DNA of 64,000 bases from Bacteroidota bacterium (lineage in GTDB: Bacteria; Bacteroidota; Bacteroidia; 2-12-FULL-35-15): positions 43,985-107,984 of the forward strand of contig PLYN01000014.1 in the NCBI GenBank assembly GCA_003151815.1, in the 5' to 3' direction. How positions within the stretch are numbered: position 1 is the stretch's first letter; each line of letters opens with the position of its first letter. The translations under genes and the position numbers were made by a program. Of the stretch, positions 26,861 to 36,121 are shown in pieces. The notes below the pieces were generated by a model, which ran no database searches, was not told the origin of the DNA, and saw only the letters and a program-made list of their open reading frames with translations.

Positions 26861-29488
26861 GTGAAAAAAGTCTTGATACTCGCTTACGATTTTCCACCTT
26901 ACGTATCTGTTGGAGGGTTACGGCCTTACAACTGGTATAAATACCTTCACGAGTTTGACGTTTACCCCGTTGTTGTAACGCGGCAATGGAGTGGCGAATA
27001 TGGGAATCATCTCGACTATATTGCCCCGAGTGATTCATTTGAAATAATTATTGAAGATAGCTCTAAGGGGACAATTATAAGGACTCCTTTCCAACCAAAT
27101 TTTGCGAATAGATTAATGCTCAAGTATGGAGATTCACGGTACAAATTTTTAAGAAAAACGGTATCTGCCTATTATGAATTTGCACAATTTCTTTTATCAG
27201 CAAGCCCTAAATCATCCATTTACTTTGCTGCAGAAGAATACCTAAAAAATAACAAGGTGGATGCAATTATTGCCACCGGCAGCCCTTTCGTACTTTTTAA
27301 ATTTGCTTCCAAATTAAGCAAATCGCATAATATACCATGGATAGCCGATTATCGTGACCCCTGGACACAAAATATCACCATACAGCAAAACTTTTTGTTT
27401 AAGGTATGGCAATCTTATTTTGAAAAAAAGTTTGTCAAAACGGCCTCTTTGATCACCACTGTTTCAGAATTTTGTGAAATTACCATTTCAAGTCTGATCA
27501 AAAATAAAGAGTTCTTGATCCTTCCCAATGGGTATGACCCTCACGCAATAGAAAACATAAGAGGTATTGATCAACAAAAGGAAGAGCTAAGTATCGCTTT
27601 TGTAGGCACTATGTATGACTGGCATCCCATAAAAAGTTTTCTTTCGGTTATTTCACAATTTATTGAAGATACGAAAGGCGCTAAACTGAATATTAGTTTT
27701 TATGGTATTAACATAGCTTCTGAACTTACAGAAATGGTATCGAGCGATTTCCCTAATTTAAAAAACCATATTTTCATTTACCCAAAATCTCCCAACAACT
27801 TATTAATAAAAGAATTGGCAAAGGCAAATGTTATGCTTTTGTTTAATGATTATTCTATTACAGGAACAAAAATATACGATTATATAGGTATAAAAAGGAG
27901 CATTTTATTTTGTTATGCCGATGATACTGAAGCAAATAAATTAAAAGCTGAACATTATCTAATAGAAGAAACGAATGAAACCAGCAAGAGCCTTCAGGAA
28001 GATCTGATCAAGGAAACGAATGCCGGATATATCATCAGAGATACGGAACATTTAAAAACAGTTATCAGCCAGTTATATGATGAGTTTATAAAAAATGGTT
28101 CCATTCAATGCAATACTACAAATGAAGAAAAATATTCCAGAAAGATTCAGGTAAAAAAATTATCAGAAATAATAAAACGTATTTCTCCGCAAGAGAACGC
28201 GAAAAAAATCCTTATTCTTTCTTATTATTTCCCACCGTCAAATTTTGCAGGAAGCTATCGGATCGTTTCCTGGGCAAAATATTTATATCAATTTGGTTAT
28301 TATCCGGTAATCATTACCAGATGCTGGAATCCAAATCAAACAGAAATTACGGATGAAGTAATAAATAATACATTCAGTTTTGAAAAACATGAACATTACG
28401 AAGTATATAATATACCTTATAGCAGAAACTTAAGGGATAGGATACACACCACGAACACTAATATATTTGGGAAATGGATAAGTAAATTTTTGAGTTTTAA
28501 TGAGTTAATTCTTCAAAATTATTTTAATTCTGCAATTCCCTATTCCAATTTATACAAATTTGCTGATAAATTATTGAGCCAAAATAAAGATTTTTCTGCA
28601 TTAATAGTATCAGGAAGACCATTTCAATTGTTTCGTTTTGGCTGGTTGTTAAATAAAAAATATGGAATCAAATGGTTTGCCGATTACCGTGATGAATGGA
28701 CAACATGCCAATGGGTAAAAGGGTATAACATAGTACAGAAAACTTTGAACGAATTAGAAACCATCAGTGAAAAAAAATGGCTGAGCAATGCCACCGGTTT
28801 TATTTCATGTTCAGATTATTGGGTACAAAGTATTGGTTCATTAAATGCAAAAAAGGGATACAATATATTGAATGGGTACGATCCTGTAGATTATGAATCA
28901 GAATTAAAGGTAGCCGAAAACAAACATTCATTTGTAATTGTTTACAATGGAACCCTCTATTCTACACAGCCCATCGAAATTTTCATGGAAGCGTTCAAAC
29001 AAATTATTGATACGTTTAAGGACAAAATAACCTTAAAAATGAAATTCCCCGGACTTATGGCCGATTCTGTTCAAGCGGAACGTGTAAAAATTGCAATTAA
29101 AGGTTATGAGGATTCTTTTGAAATACTCGAACGAGTTTCAAAAGAAGAGGTCATTGAAATGCAAAAAAGTGCTGATATCCTTTTTATGTCGGGACATCAC
29201 AATATCAAAGGGAATTTTTCAAGTAAAATATTTGAATACCTGGGTTGTAAACGCCCGATCTTTCTTTGCCCAACAGACAATGATGTAATGGACCGGTTGA
29301 TAAAAACAACAAATACAGGAATTGTTTGTTCATCAATAAATGAAGCCTACGCGGAATTAAGCAAACTGATCATTGAAAAACAAAATACAGGATTGCTTAG
29401 CTATGAACCAAACAATTTAGAAATTGAAAAATATACCAGAAATCTTCAAACAAAATATTTAGCAAATATACTTGACCAGATATGTTAA
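26861..29488 (+). CDS. Double glycosyltransferase: two GT4-like GT-B units in one chain
   Basis: An 875-residue protein made of two homologous halves. Half 1 begins KKVLILAYDFPPYVSVGGLR and has WIADYRDPW near 162; half 2 begins at about residue 446 with KKILILSYYFPPSNFAGSYR and has WFADYRDEW near 606. Both halves end with a donor-domain block followed by a short helical tail. The halves are clearly diverged, so the duplication is not recent. The GTG start is supported because the first Rossmann strand (VLILAYDF) begins at residue 4. Two sequential linkages, or one active and one structural half, are possible. Confidence 0.82.
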   Translation: MKKVLILAYDFPPYVSVGGLRPYNWYKYLHEFDVYPVVVTRQWSGEYGNHLDYIAPSDSFEIIIEDSSKGTIIRTPFQPNFANRLMLKYGDSRYKFLRKTVSAYYEFAQFLLSASPKSSIYFAAEEYLKNNKVDAIIATGSPFVLFKFASKLSKSHNIPWIADYRDPWTQNITIQQNFLFKVWQSYFEKKFVKTASLITTVSEFCEITISSLIKNKEFLILPNGYDPHAIENIRGIDQQKEELSIAFVGTMYDWHPIKSFLSVISQFIEDTKGAKLNISFYGINIASELTEMVSSDFPNLKNHIFIYPKSPNNLLIKELAKANVMLLFNDYSITGTKIYDYIGIKRSILFCYADDTEANKLKAEHYLIEETNETSKSLQEDLIKETNAGYIIRDTEHLKTVISQLYDEFIKNGSIQCNTTNEEKYSRKIQVKKLSEIIKRISPQENAKKILILSYYFPPSNFAGSYRIVSWAKYLYQFGYYPVIITRCWNPNQTEITDEVINNTFSFEKHEHYEVYNIPYSRNLRDRIHTTNTNIFGKWISKFLSFNELILQNYFNSAIPYSNLYKFADKLLSQNKDFSALIVSGRPFQLFRFGWLLNKKYGIKWFADYRDEWTTCQWVKGYNIVQKTLNELETISEKKWLSNATGFISCSDYWVQSIGSLNAKKGYNILNGYDPVDYESELKVAENKHSFVIVYNGTLYSTQPIEIFMEAFKQIIDTFKDKITLKMKFPGLMADSVQAERVKIAIKGYEDSFEILERVSKEEVIEMQKSADILFMSGHHNIKGNFSSKIFEYLGCKRPIFLCPTDNDVMDRLIKTTNTGIVCSSINEAYAELSKLIIEKQNTGLLSYEPNNLEIEKYTRNLQTKYLANILDQIC

Positions 29489-30459
29489 GAAAAATTGGCT
29501 TTGCCGCCCTAAAGGCTATAAACATTAATAAAATATTCGGTTCGCCAAGGAATTTCGGAGTTACCGTAGTTTGTTTTCATCGCATATCTGATGAAATAGA
29601 TTATTCTTATCCTTCCATGCCTATTGAAACTTTCAGAGGAATAATTAAATACTTTTCTCAAAACTATTCGGTTATTCTTCCAGATGAAATTGGAAAACCA
29701 ACTCCCAAACCTAAATTAATTATCACTTTTGATGATGGTTATAAAGATTTTTTAAGTAACGCATTGCCAATATTAATACAATATAAGTTCTCTGCAATTA
29801 TGCATGTAGTTGTAAATACAACCTTAACAGGAGAGCCCTTTTGGACACAAAAAATATCTCAAATTGTTAATCATTTCCTAAAATCGGGCAAATATTTGAA
29901 TATAAAAACAGATAGTTTACAAACAACTTACAAGATAAATAATTCTAATGCCGAAAATATTTCTTTAAAAATATTCCAGATATTATCTAAACTGGAAACT
30001 AAAAAACGCAATTTAATTTTAGATGAGCTATTATTTGAGAACGATATTCCAAACTCGTTAGAAATGATGGACGAAACAGATCTGAAGATCTGTTTGAAAA
30101 ATAATATTATGATCGGTTCACACAGCTATACACATGAAAATTTATCCATGAAACTGAGTACAGATCAGTTAAACAAGGAAATAATAGAATCTAAAAATGA
30201 ATTGAAAAAAATAGTAGATCGTAACATAGAATGTTTCGCCTTTCCGAATGGATTAACAAATAAAGCATTGACAGATTATTTGATAGATGCAGGGTATAAA
30301 TATGCATTTACAACGGAGAATTCACTCTATACCCCCCAACCATATTCAAAATTAAATATTATCCCAAGGATCATTTTATATGGAAACAGCGTAAATGAGA
30401 ATATCTTAAGAATGAGTTTATTCCAAGAAAAAATCAAACATTTTATAAATGGACAATAA
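29482..30459 (+). CDS. Polysaccharide deacetylase (NodB-homology, CE4-like)
   Basis: A 325-residue protein. KLIITFDDGYKDF at about 79-90 has the catalytic base and metal aspartate pair, and IGSHSYTHENLS near 211-222 supplies the two metal histidines. The later ECFAFPNGLTNKALTDYL resembles the CE4 motif with proline-asparagine-glycine. No signal peptide is obvious, so it may act on a lipid-linked sugar on the cytosolic face. It overlaps the double GT by seven bases and the next methyltransferase by 11. Confidence 0.83.
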   Translation: MLRKIGFAALKAININKIFGSPRNFGVTVVCFHRISDEIDYSYPSMPIETFRGIIKYFSQNYSVILPDEIGKPTPKPKLIITFDDGYKDFLSNALPILIQYKFSAIMHVVVNTTLTGEPFWTQKISQIVNHFLKSGKYLNIKTDSLQTTYKINNSNAENISLKIFQILSKLETKKRNLILDELLFENDIPNSLEMMDETDLKICLKNNIMIGSHSYTHENLSMKLSTDQLNKEIIESKNELKKIVDRNIECFAFPNGLTNKALTDYLIDAGYKYAFTTENSLYTPQPYSKLNIIPRIILYGNSVNENILRMSLFQEKIKHFINGQ

Positions 30460-31213
30460 TCAAGAAGCATATACTTCAACTGAAATTGTTGAGAAATACG
30501 TTAAATATGATTCTTTGCAAAAAGGTGAGGAAAAGATTTTTGAAAAATTCAGAGACAAAATTACAAGTGGAAAAATTTTAGATATTGGAATAGGTGCAGG
30601 AAGAACAACAGCTCATTTGATGTCCTTTTCGAAAGAATATGTAGGTGTGGATTTTTCACAGCCCTTTGTAGACTACTGCAAAACCAAATATAAAAACCAA
30701 TCACAAGTATCCATACAATTTGGAGACGCCAGAAAACTTGATAAACTAAAAGATCAGGATTTTGACTTTATATTATTTAGTTTCAATGGAATTGATTATG
30801 TTGATTTTGAAGGAAGAAAAAAAATAATGGCTGAATTTTCAAGACTTCTGAATGTTGGCGGAGTTTTAAGTTTTTCTTTCCACAACAAAAATAACCTCGA
30901 CCAACTATACTCTTTTCAATTTCCACGAAATCCATTTAAATATCTGAAAGAATGGAGACGTATGAATAAGGTGAGAACTTTAAACGGGAACATAGAGAAT
31001 TATAAAAATAAAGATTGGTTTATTATTAAGGATGGGGGCGATAATTTTAAGGTAAACACATTTTATATTGATGCATTATTTCAGCAACAGTGCCTACAAG
31101 AATTAGGATTCAAAACATTTTATTTTCATGATGCTGTTACCGGCAAAAAATTGAGTGACTTCGATCTAAAAATTTCTACTACACCTTGGATTTATATTAG
31201 TACACACAAATAA
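30449..31213 (+). CDS. Class I SAM-dependent methyltransferase
   Basis: A 254-residue protein. ILDIGIGAGRTTAHLMSF near 48-65 is motif I, VGVDFSQPFVDYCKTKY follows, and DFDFILFSFNGIDYVDFEGR is the Methyltransf_25/11-type block. It overlaps the deacetylase gene by 11 bases and precedes the FemAB-like gene by three, so it belongs to one polycistronic block running from 26861 to 32233. Confidence 0.8.
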   Translation: MDNNQEAYTSTEIVEKYVKYDSLQKGEEKIFEKFRDKITSGKILDIGIGAGRTTAHLMSFSKEYVGVDFSQPFVDYCKTKYKNQSQVSIQFGDARKLDKLKDQDFDFILFSFNGIDYVDFEGRKKIMAEFSRLLNVGGVLSFSFHNKNNLDQLYSFQFPRNPFKYLKEWRRMNKVRTLNGNIENYKNKDWFIIKDGGDNFKVNTFYIDALFQQQCLQELGFKTFYFHDAVTGKKLSDFDLKISTTPWIYISTHK

Positions 31214-31216
31214 CAG

Positions 31217-32233
31217 ATGGAGTATTTTTTTTTATCAAAACTTTCAGAAAATTATATTAAACAAATAGGAGTATTGTTCAATCAAATCGAATTTTCATCT
31301 ATTGAACAATACCCCGGCTTTGCCGAGATTGCCTATCCGAATGAAAAAACAATTCATTCTATTATGTTAAGCAATAATGAAATAGTTGGATATGCACAGA
31401 TCAAAATAAAGAAAAATCTCTTGGCAATCATTTACTTTGGTCCAATAGTAAAAAGTGAAAACGACTTTGTTGTCTTCATAAAAGAAATAAAAATTTATTG
31501 CAAAAAAAAATTTATACCCTTGCTTAAAATATTTCCTCCAAGATATACAAAAGAATATTCCCCTTCATTTTGGAAGAAACTGAAGGATGAAACTGATTTT
31601 GAAGTTTCAGATTCAGGTTTTAACTGGTCTACATTATTATTGCCAATAAATTTATCAGATGAAGAAATTTTAAAAAACTTCTCAGAGAATCATCAACGTT
31701 CAATAAAAAAAGCAATTAAAACCGGCTTAAAATCGAGACTTATAAAACAGGAAGATATTGGTGTTTATAACCAACAATATTGTGAAATGTATGCATCCAG
31801 AGGAATTAAAATAAACCCAATTGATAATTTTAAAAAAGTCAGTGGTATGTTCCGTTTTTTTGAAAACAATCATACCGGTTTCTTTATGGGTGTTTGGCAA
31901 GAGAATCAATTGATAGGTGGTTTATGCATAAGTTTTGGAACCAATGTTGCATTTTATTCAGAAGGCTATTCCCATCCGGATTTCAGGGAATTCCCCATTA
32001 GTCATCTGGCATTTTATGAATCAATGAAGTTCGCAAGAGATAAAGGTGTTTCGTATTTTGACTTTGGGGGATATGCAATCAACACAAAAGAAGGAGAACA
32101 ACTTTTTCAGATCAATAGGTTTAAAGATGGTTTTAAGGGAGAACTCATTCATTATTCAAAAACCATGATATTTTATACCTCATTAGCTGCAAAATGGATA
32201 TATAAACTAATTTTATTTATAAGAAAACAATGA
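31217..32233 (+). CDS. FemAB/GNAT-like acyltransferase
   Basis: A 338-residue protein of the peptidoglycan-bridge (FemAB) and BioF2-like acetyltransferase type. Two GNAT-like lobes are visible. The second contains GVWQENQLIGGLCISFGTNV, then YSEGYSHPDFREFPISHLAFYESMKFARDKG and YFDFGGY, which is the characteristic end of the family (in FemX-like proteins DFxG). INRFKDGFKGELIHY closes it. Family members add amino acids from aminoacyl-tRNA or acyl groups to cell-wall or glycan amines. In this locus, acylation of an amino sugar is plausible. Confidence 0.75.
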   Translation: MEYFFLSKLSENYIKQIGVLFNQIEFSSIEQYPGFAEIAYPNEKTIHSIMLSNNEIVGYAQIKIKKNLLAIIYFGPIVKSENDFVVFIKEIKIYCKKKFIPLLKIFPPRYTKEYSPSFWKKLKDETDFEVSDSGFNWSTLLLPINLSDEEILKNFSENHQRSIKKAIKTGLKSRLIKQEDIGVYNQQYCEMYASRGIKINPIDNFKKVSGMFRFFENNHTGFFMGVWQENQLIGGLCISFGTNVAFYSEGYSHPDFREFPISHLAFYESMKFARDKGVSYFDFGGYAINTKEGEQLFQINRFKDGFKGELIHYSKTMIFYTSLAAKWIYKLILFIRKQ

Positions 32234-32311
32234 TTTTTTGATTAAATATATTGAAAACTCCAAAACAAAAATTCACCAAGCAATCTAATGTTTAGAAATT
32301 TAGGGTTATAG

Positions 32312-32554
32312 TTATATCAACAACCTATCAATTGCATTTTTGAATTTTTCGGGATTTAGATAAAACCCTTTTTCAGGATAACTATTGGTATAGCTCAATC
32401 TTCCCCCAAGTATAACATCATAATACTCAATTCCTAATGTCTTTGACAACCAATAATACTGGGAAGAAATGCGGTTAGAGGGATTGATTTCCAGAAACCT
32501 TAAATTTTGTTCTGAAAAAATAATATTGGTCTGTCCTGCTCCATGTATGCTAAT
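32312..32554 (-). pseudogene. Remnant of an ATP-grasp gene (C-terminal end only)
   Basis: The minus strand between 32554 and the TAA at 32312 encodes 80 residues with no start codon, cut by a stop on the upstream side. It contains HGAGQTNIIFSEQNLRFLEI, where the E-x-N-P part (LEINPSNRISSQYYWLSKTL) resembles the metal-binding end of ATP-grasp ligases, then a short C-terminal helix. I take it as the tail of a deleted gene in the 398-base gap between 32233 and 32632. The rest of the gap shows nothing recognisable. Confidence 0.5.
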
Positions 32555-32603
32555 TTAAGAAGGAGAATTAATTCAGTTATCTTAAGAATGACAGGTTTAT
32601 TGT

Positions 32604-32611
32604 TATTTTTG
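32604..32611 (+). promoter_or_regulatory. Putative -7 box of the second asnB
   Basis: TATTTTTG fits TAnnTTTG exactly and lies 20 bases before the ATG of the second asnB. No convincing -33 box is seen. Confidence 0.3.
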
Positions 32612-32631
32612 TTTCTAAGAACCAGTAATAA

Positions 32632-34539
32632 ATGTGTGGCATAACAGGATACTACTCTCCCAACAAGGTATTTTCAGAATCTGAATTACATGACATGACC
32701 AATACTATTGCGCATCGAGGACCGGATGCGGAAGGTTTTTTTATGGACGAGGTTATCGGTTTAGGACACCGGAGATTGAGTGTTATTGATCTGTCAGATG
32801 CTGCCAACCAGCCTATGCATTCGGCTTGCAATCGCTACGTAATGGTTTACAATGGCGAAGTATACAATTACCAGGAAATTGCAACTGAATTAAAACAAAC
32901 ATTCAAAACCAATTTTTATACTACTTCCGACTCTGAAATAATTTTGGAAGCCTTTGCCCGATATGGTTCAGATTTTGTCGAAAAATTAAATGGCATGTTT
33001 TCCATTGCTATTTATGATAAACAAAAAAATGAACTTTTTGTGTGCCGCGACCGGATGGGAATTAAACCGCTTTATTATTTTTGGGACGGGGAAAATTTTG
33101 CATTTGCCTCTGAACTAAAAGCAATCATAAAACCCAAATGCATTCCTTTAGATATAAATTACAATGCCGTCTATCACTTTCTGCATTTGGGTTTTATCCC
33201 ATCCCCTCTTTCTATTTATCGATCGATCAAAAAATTAGAATCGGGAATCTGGCTTAAAATTTCAAAAAACGGCCTTCAGCAAAACACCTATTGGTCCATC
33301 AATCAACACATCACCGAAACGGTGATAACTGACGAAAAAAGAGCGACATCTGAACTTAAGGACTTATTGATGAGTTCAATTCAATATCAAATTAAAAGCG
33401 ATGTCCCTTTTGGTGTTTTTTTAAGCGGAGGAATTGATTCAAGCTTAATTACTGCCAACGCTGTTAACGTATCAGGAACTAAAGTAAACACATTTTCAAT
33501 TGGATTTGAAGAGAGTAGTTATAATGAATCTACTTATGCTAAGGCTGTTGCTGACCATTTGAAAACCAACCATCATGAATTTATTGTGTCATACAAGGAT
33601 GCAATTGATCTGATCGACTCCCTGGATGAATTATATTCAGAGCCTTTTGCTGACTCTTCTTCCATTCCAACCATGTTGGTTTCCAAACTTGCGAAACATC
33701 ATGTTACTGTTGCTCTTTCGGGAGAAGGTGGAGATGAATTATTTTTAGGTTATGGGGCATATCAGTGGGCAAAAAGGTTGAATGACCCATTTATAAAAAC
33801 ATTTCGTCATCCTATAGCGTATGCTCTTTCGAAGTCGCAATCACGGTTTCAGCGTCATGCTGATTATTTTAAATATCCAAATGAAAATTTAAAGTACAGT
33901 CATATTTTATCGCAGGAACAAAATTGTTTTTCATTTACTGAATTAAATGATCTATTGACAAAAGATTTCGCTGCCCATTCAAATTCAAAAAATACTGAGT
34001 TATTTAGCCATTTCGATACCGATATAAATCGTACAAAAAGAGAATTAATGGCGACAGAGAAACAAGCTGTTTTTGATCTGAATTTTTATTTGCAAGATGA
34101 TCTGTTAACTAAGGTGGATCGAGCAAGTATGCATTATTCATTGGAAACACGCGTTCCTTATCTTGACCACAGAATTGTTGAATTTGCATTGAACCTATCA
34201 CCCGACTTGAAGTACAAAGATGGAACAGCTAAATACCTTTTAAAAAAGATCCTGTATCAGCAAGTCCCGGAAAAATTGATCAACCGGCCAAAACAAGGTT
34301 TTGCAATACCTTTAGAAAAATGGTTAAAGAATGAACTCCGTTATTTGATCGAAGAATATCTTTCAAAAAAAGTTATTGAAAAATATAATTTCGTCAATTT
34401 CAATATGGTCGAACAATTGAAAAAAGATTTTTTGTCAGGAAAAAACTATCTCTATAATCGCATCTGGATATTGATCGTGTTGCACAAATGGTTAGGAAAG
34501 AATATAAGTAATAACCCTCACCCAACACCTCTCCTTTAA
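32632..34539 (+). CDS. asnB: Asparagine synthetase-type glutamine amidotransferase (second copy)
   Basis: A 635-residue class II amidotransferase. Cys2 is the glutaminase nucleophile (MCGITGYYS), with HRGPDAEG at about 28-35. SGGIDS at 265-270 is the PP-loop, and VALSGEGGDELFLGYGAY marks the synthetase domain. LPYLDHRIVEFA-type and NRPKQGFAIPLEKWL motifs place it with the AsnB group typical of O-antigen loci. The last residues (NNPHPTPLL) read through a copy of the CCTCACCC/CTCTCC repeat, so the original C-terminus probably differed. Confidence 0.85.
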   Translation: MCGITGYYSPNKVFSESELHDMTNTIAHRGPDAEGFFMDEVIGLGHRRLSVIDLSDAANQPMHSACNRYVMVYNGEVYNYQEIATELKQTFKTNFYTTSDSEIILEAFARYGSDFVEKLNGMFSIAIYDKQKNELFVCRDRMGIKPLYYFWDGENFAFASELKAIIKPKCIPLDINYNAVYHFLHLGFIPSPLSIYRSIKKLESGIWLKISKNGLQQNTYWSINQHITETVITDEKRATSELKDLLMSSIQYQIKSDVPFGVFLSGGIDSSLITANAVNVSGTKVNTFSIGFEESSYNESTYAKAVADHLKTNHHEFIVSYKDAIDLIDSLDELYSEPFADSSSIPTMLVSKLAKHHVTVALSGEGGDELFLGYGAYQWAKRLNDPFIKTFRHPIAYALSKSQSRFQRHADYFKYPNENLKYSHILSQEQNCFSFTELNDLLTKDFAAHSNSKNTELFSHFDTDINRTKRELMATEKQAVFDLNFYLQDDLLTKVDRASMHYSLETRVPYLDHRIVEFALNLSPDLKYKDGTAKYLLKKILYQQVPEKLINRPKQGFAIPLEKWLKNELRYLIEEYLSKKVIEKYNFVNFNMVEQLKKDFLSGKNYLYNRIWILIVLHKWLGKNISNNPHPTPLL

Positions 34540-34549
34540 AAATAAGGAG
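34514..34549. repeat. Degenerate copy of the CCCTCACCC...CTCTCC...GGAG repeat
   Basis: CCCTCACCCAACACCTCTCC followed by a T/A spacer and AAGGAG is a worn copy of the element at 61082-61120. It covers the last eight codons and stop of asnB2 and the 17-base gap before the convergent gene at 34557. Confidence 0.6.
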
Positions 34550-34556
34550 TATAGAG

Positions 34557-35891
34557 CTATATCCCCAATTTCTTTTTTGATTTTTTTTCATATAAATACT
34601 TGAGAACAAACAAACTGGAAACAAAAAAAGGAATACAAGGAATTTTCAATCGAACCAGAGAACCAAAATTAGATGTTGCTATTCCTACCGAAAAAGCAAA
34701 AAACAATGAAAAAATAACCGAAAACAACAATAAAGGTTTTTCACCTATCAATCTAAAGAATCCGAAAAATTGCAAACGAATTAATAAGAAAATAGTAAGA
34801 AGCATAATATACGTATTCTCGAGAGCAGACAGAAGCATTACTGGATTTTTTGCATCTAATAAAGTAGGTCGAAATAGTGTGGCAGCGATTGCTAAATGCG
34901 CTTTACTAATCATACTTGGAGCTGTTGCATCAAATTCTCCAATATCAAAACTATTGCCCCCGTAATATTCACTTTTCTGGTCGAGATTTGATTCTACTGC
35001 TTTGTATAAAATTTTATTCACAGAATAAACACCTAAAAAATCTCCCAACTGAGTCAAAATAAAAAAGCCCAGCCCTAAGGCTAAAGAAATTAAAATGGGT
35101 GCTGCCAAAAACTTTAACAATTTACTTTTTACATTTACCAATTGTTCGTTCGCTAGCCAAATGACAGAACCAGGAATTAAAGCAAAAAGAATATATGGCT
35201 TTATAGTACCTAATAAATAAGAAGCTAAAACAATACAAACTAAATTTTTTAGCCTATCTTCCTTTTTTATAAAAAAATAATAAAAACAATAAGTAAACCA
35301 ACCGACAGCAGATATTGTAACCGTATCCTTCAACAAGCCAGAGCCCCAAAAAACAACTGAAGGAATAAATAAGATCGAAATTGTAAATTGTTTTTCTAAT
35401 TCGGGGAACACTTCATTAAACAATAAAAATAAACGCCATATCCCGGAATAACATATCCAAGCTAATAATAAAGATGTTCCTATATAAGTCTTGAATCCCA
35501 AAAAACACAATGGAACAAACAGCCGCGATACAAAAATAGCTAAAGGATCACGCCAATTGGGCGGCCACCCTGTATTACTATCAAAAACAGAATAAAAATC
35601 TTTACCTTTCCCTAGCATCATTTCAACAAAAGCATGCATATCTTTTCCTAACACATTTGATATAGATTTAGCAGCTTCAAAGTAATTGGTAGTATCACCT
35701 CCTTCGTAGTATAAGGTATAAATTAAACAAAGAGCAATAGCTCCAAAACATTTAGCCATTAAACCCCTTGTATACCACCTATACAAAGGTTGCTGTTTCC
35801 CACGTTTATTCTCAATGTACTTTCCCCATACAAATATTATTGCCAAATAAATAATACCAACAAAGAAGTCCCAAAAAGTAAGTATGAACAT
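34557..35891 (-). CDS. Polytopic membrane protein, candidate glycan polymerase or GT-C protein
   Basis: A 444-residue protein with about ten membrane helices, a large loop with GGDTTNYFEAAKSISNV and TGWPPNWRDP, and a late soluble stretch with YGGNSFDIGEFDATAPSM. The acidic and aromatic loop after an early helix, FIPSVVFWGSGLLKDT, and the basic C-terminal tail (YEKKSKKKLGI) are common in uncharacterised membrane proteins of Bacteroidota O-antigen loci. I do not recognise a named family. A Wzy-like role would be unexpected beside a Wzm/Wzt exporter. It is convergent to asnB2 and divergent from the GT4 gene at 36122. Confidence 0.65.
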   Translation of the reverse strand: MFILTFWDFFVGIIYLAIIFVWGKYIENKRGKQQPLYRWYTRGLMAKCFGAIALCLIYTLYYEGGDTTNYFEAAKSISNVLGKDMHAFVEMMLGKGKDFYSVFDSNTGWPPNWRDPLAIFVSRLFVPLCFLGFKTYIGTSLLLAWICYSGIWRLFLLFNEVFPELEKQFTISILFIPSVVFWGSGLLKDTVTISAVGWFTYCFYYFFIKKEDRLKNLVCIVLASYLLGTIKPYILFALIPGSVIWLANEQLVNVKSKLLKFLAAPILISLALGLGFFILTQLGDFLGVYSVNKILYKAVESNLDQKSEYYGGNSFDIGEFDATAPSMISKAHLAIAATLFRPTLLDAKNPVMLLSALENTYIMLLTIFLLIRLQFFGFFRLIGEKPLLLFSVIFSLFFAFSVGIATSNFGSLVRLKIPCIPFFVSSLFVLKYLYEKKSKKKLGI

Positions 35892-36121
35892 TTGTTTAAG
35901 GCAATTTTCGTGTGTAACTAATTAAAACAAAAATAGTACAATGTTTGAAGAATTCATTTAAAATTTCAGGAAGTTTGATAACAATCTGAATCTTCATGGT
36001 TCTTGAAAATGTTTGAATTGGTTCATTTGAACCTGATTCAGAATAACGCTCCTTAAAACTATTTAATTTTTATTTCAAAATTTATAAATAATGTGCTAAA
36101 CTTGCATTATAGATTTTTTAA

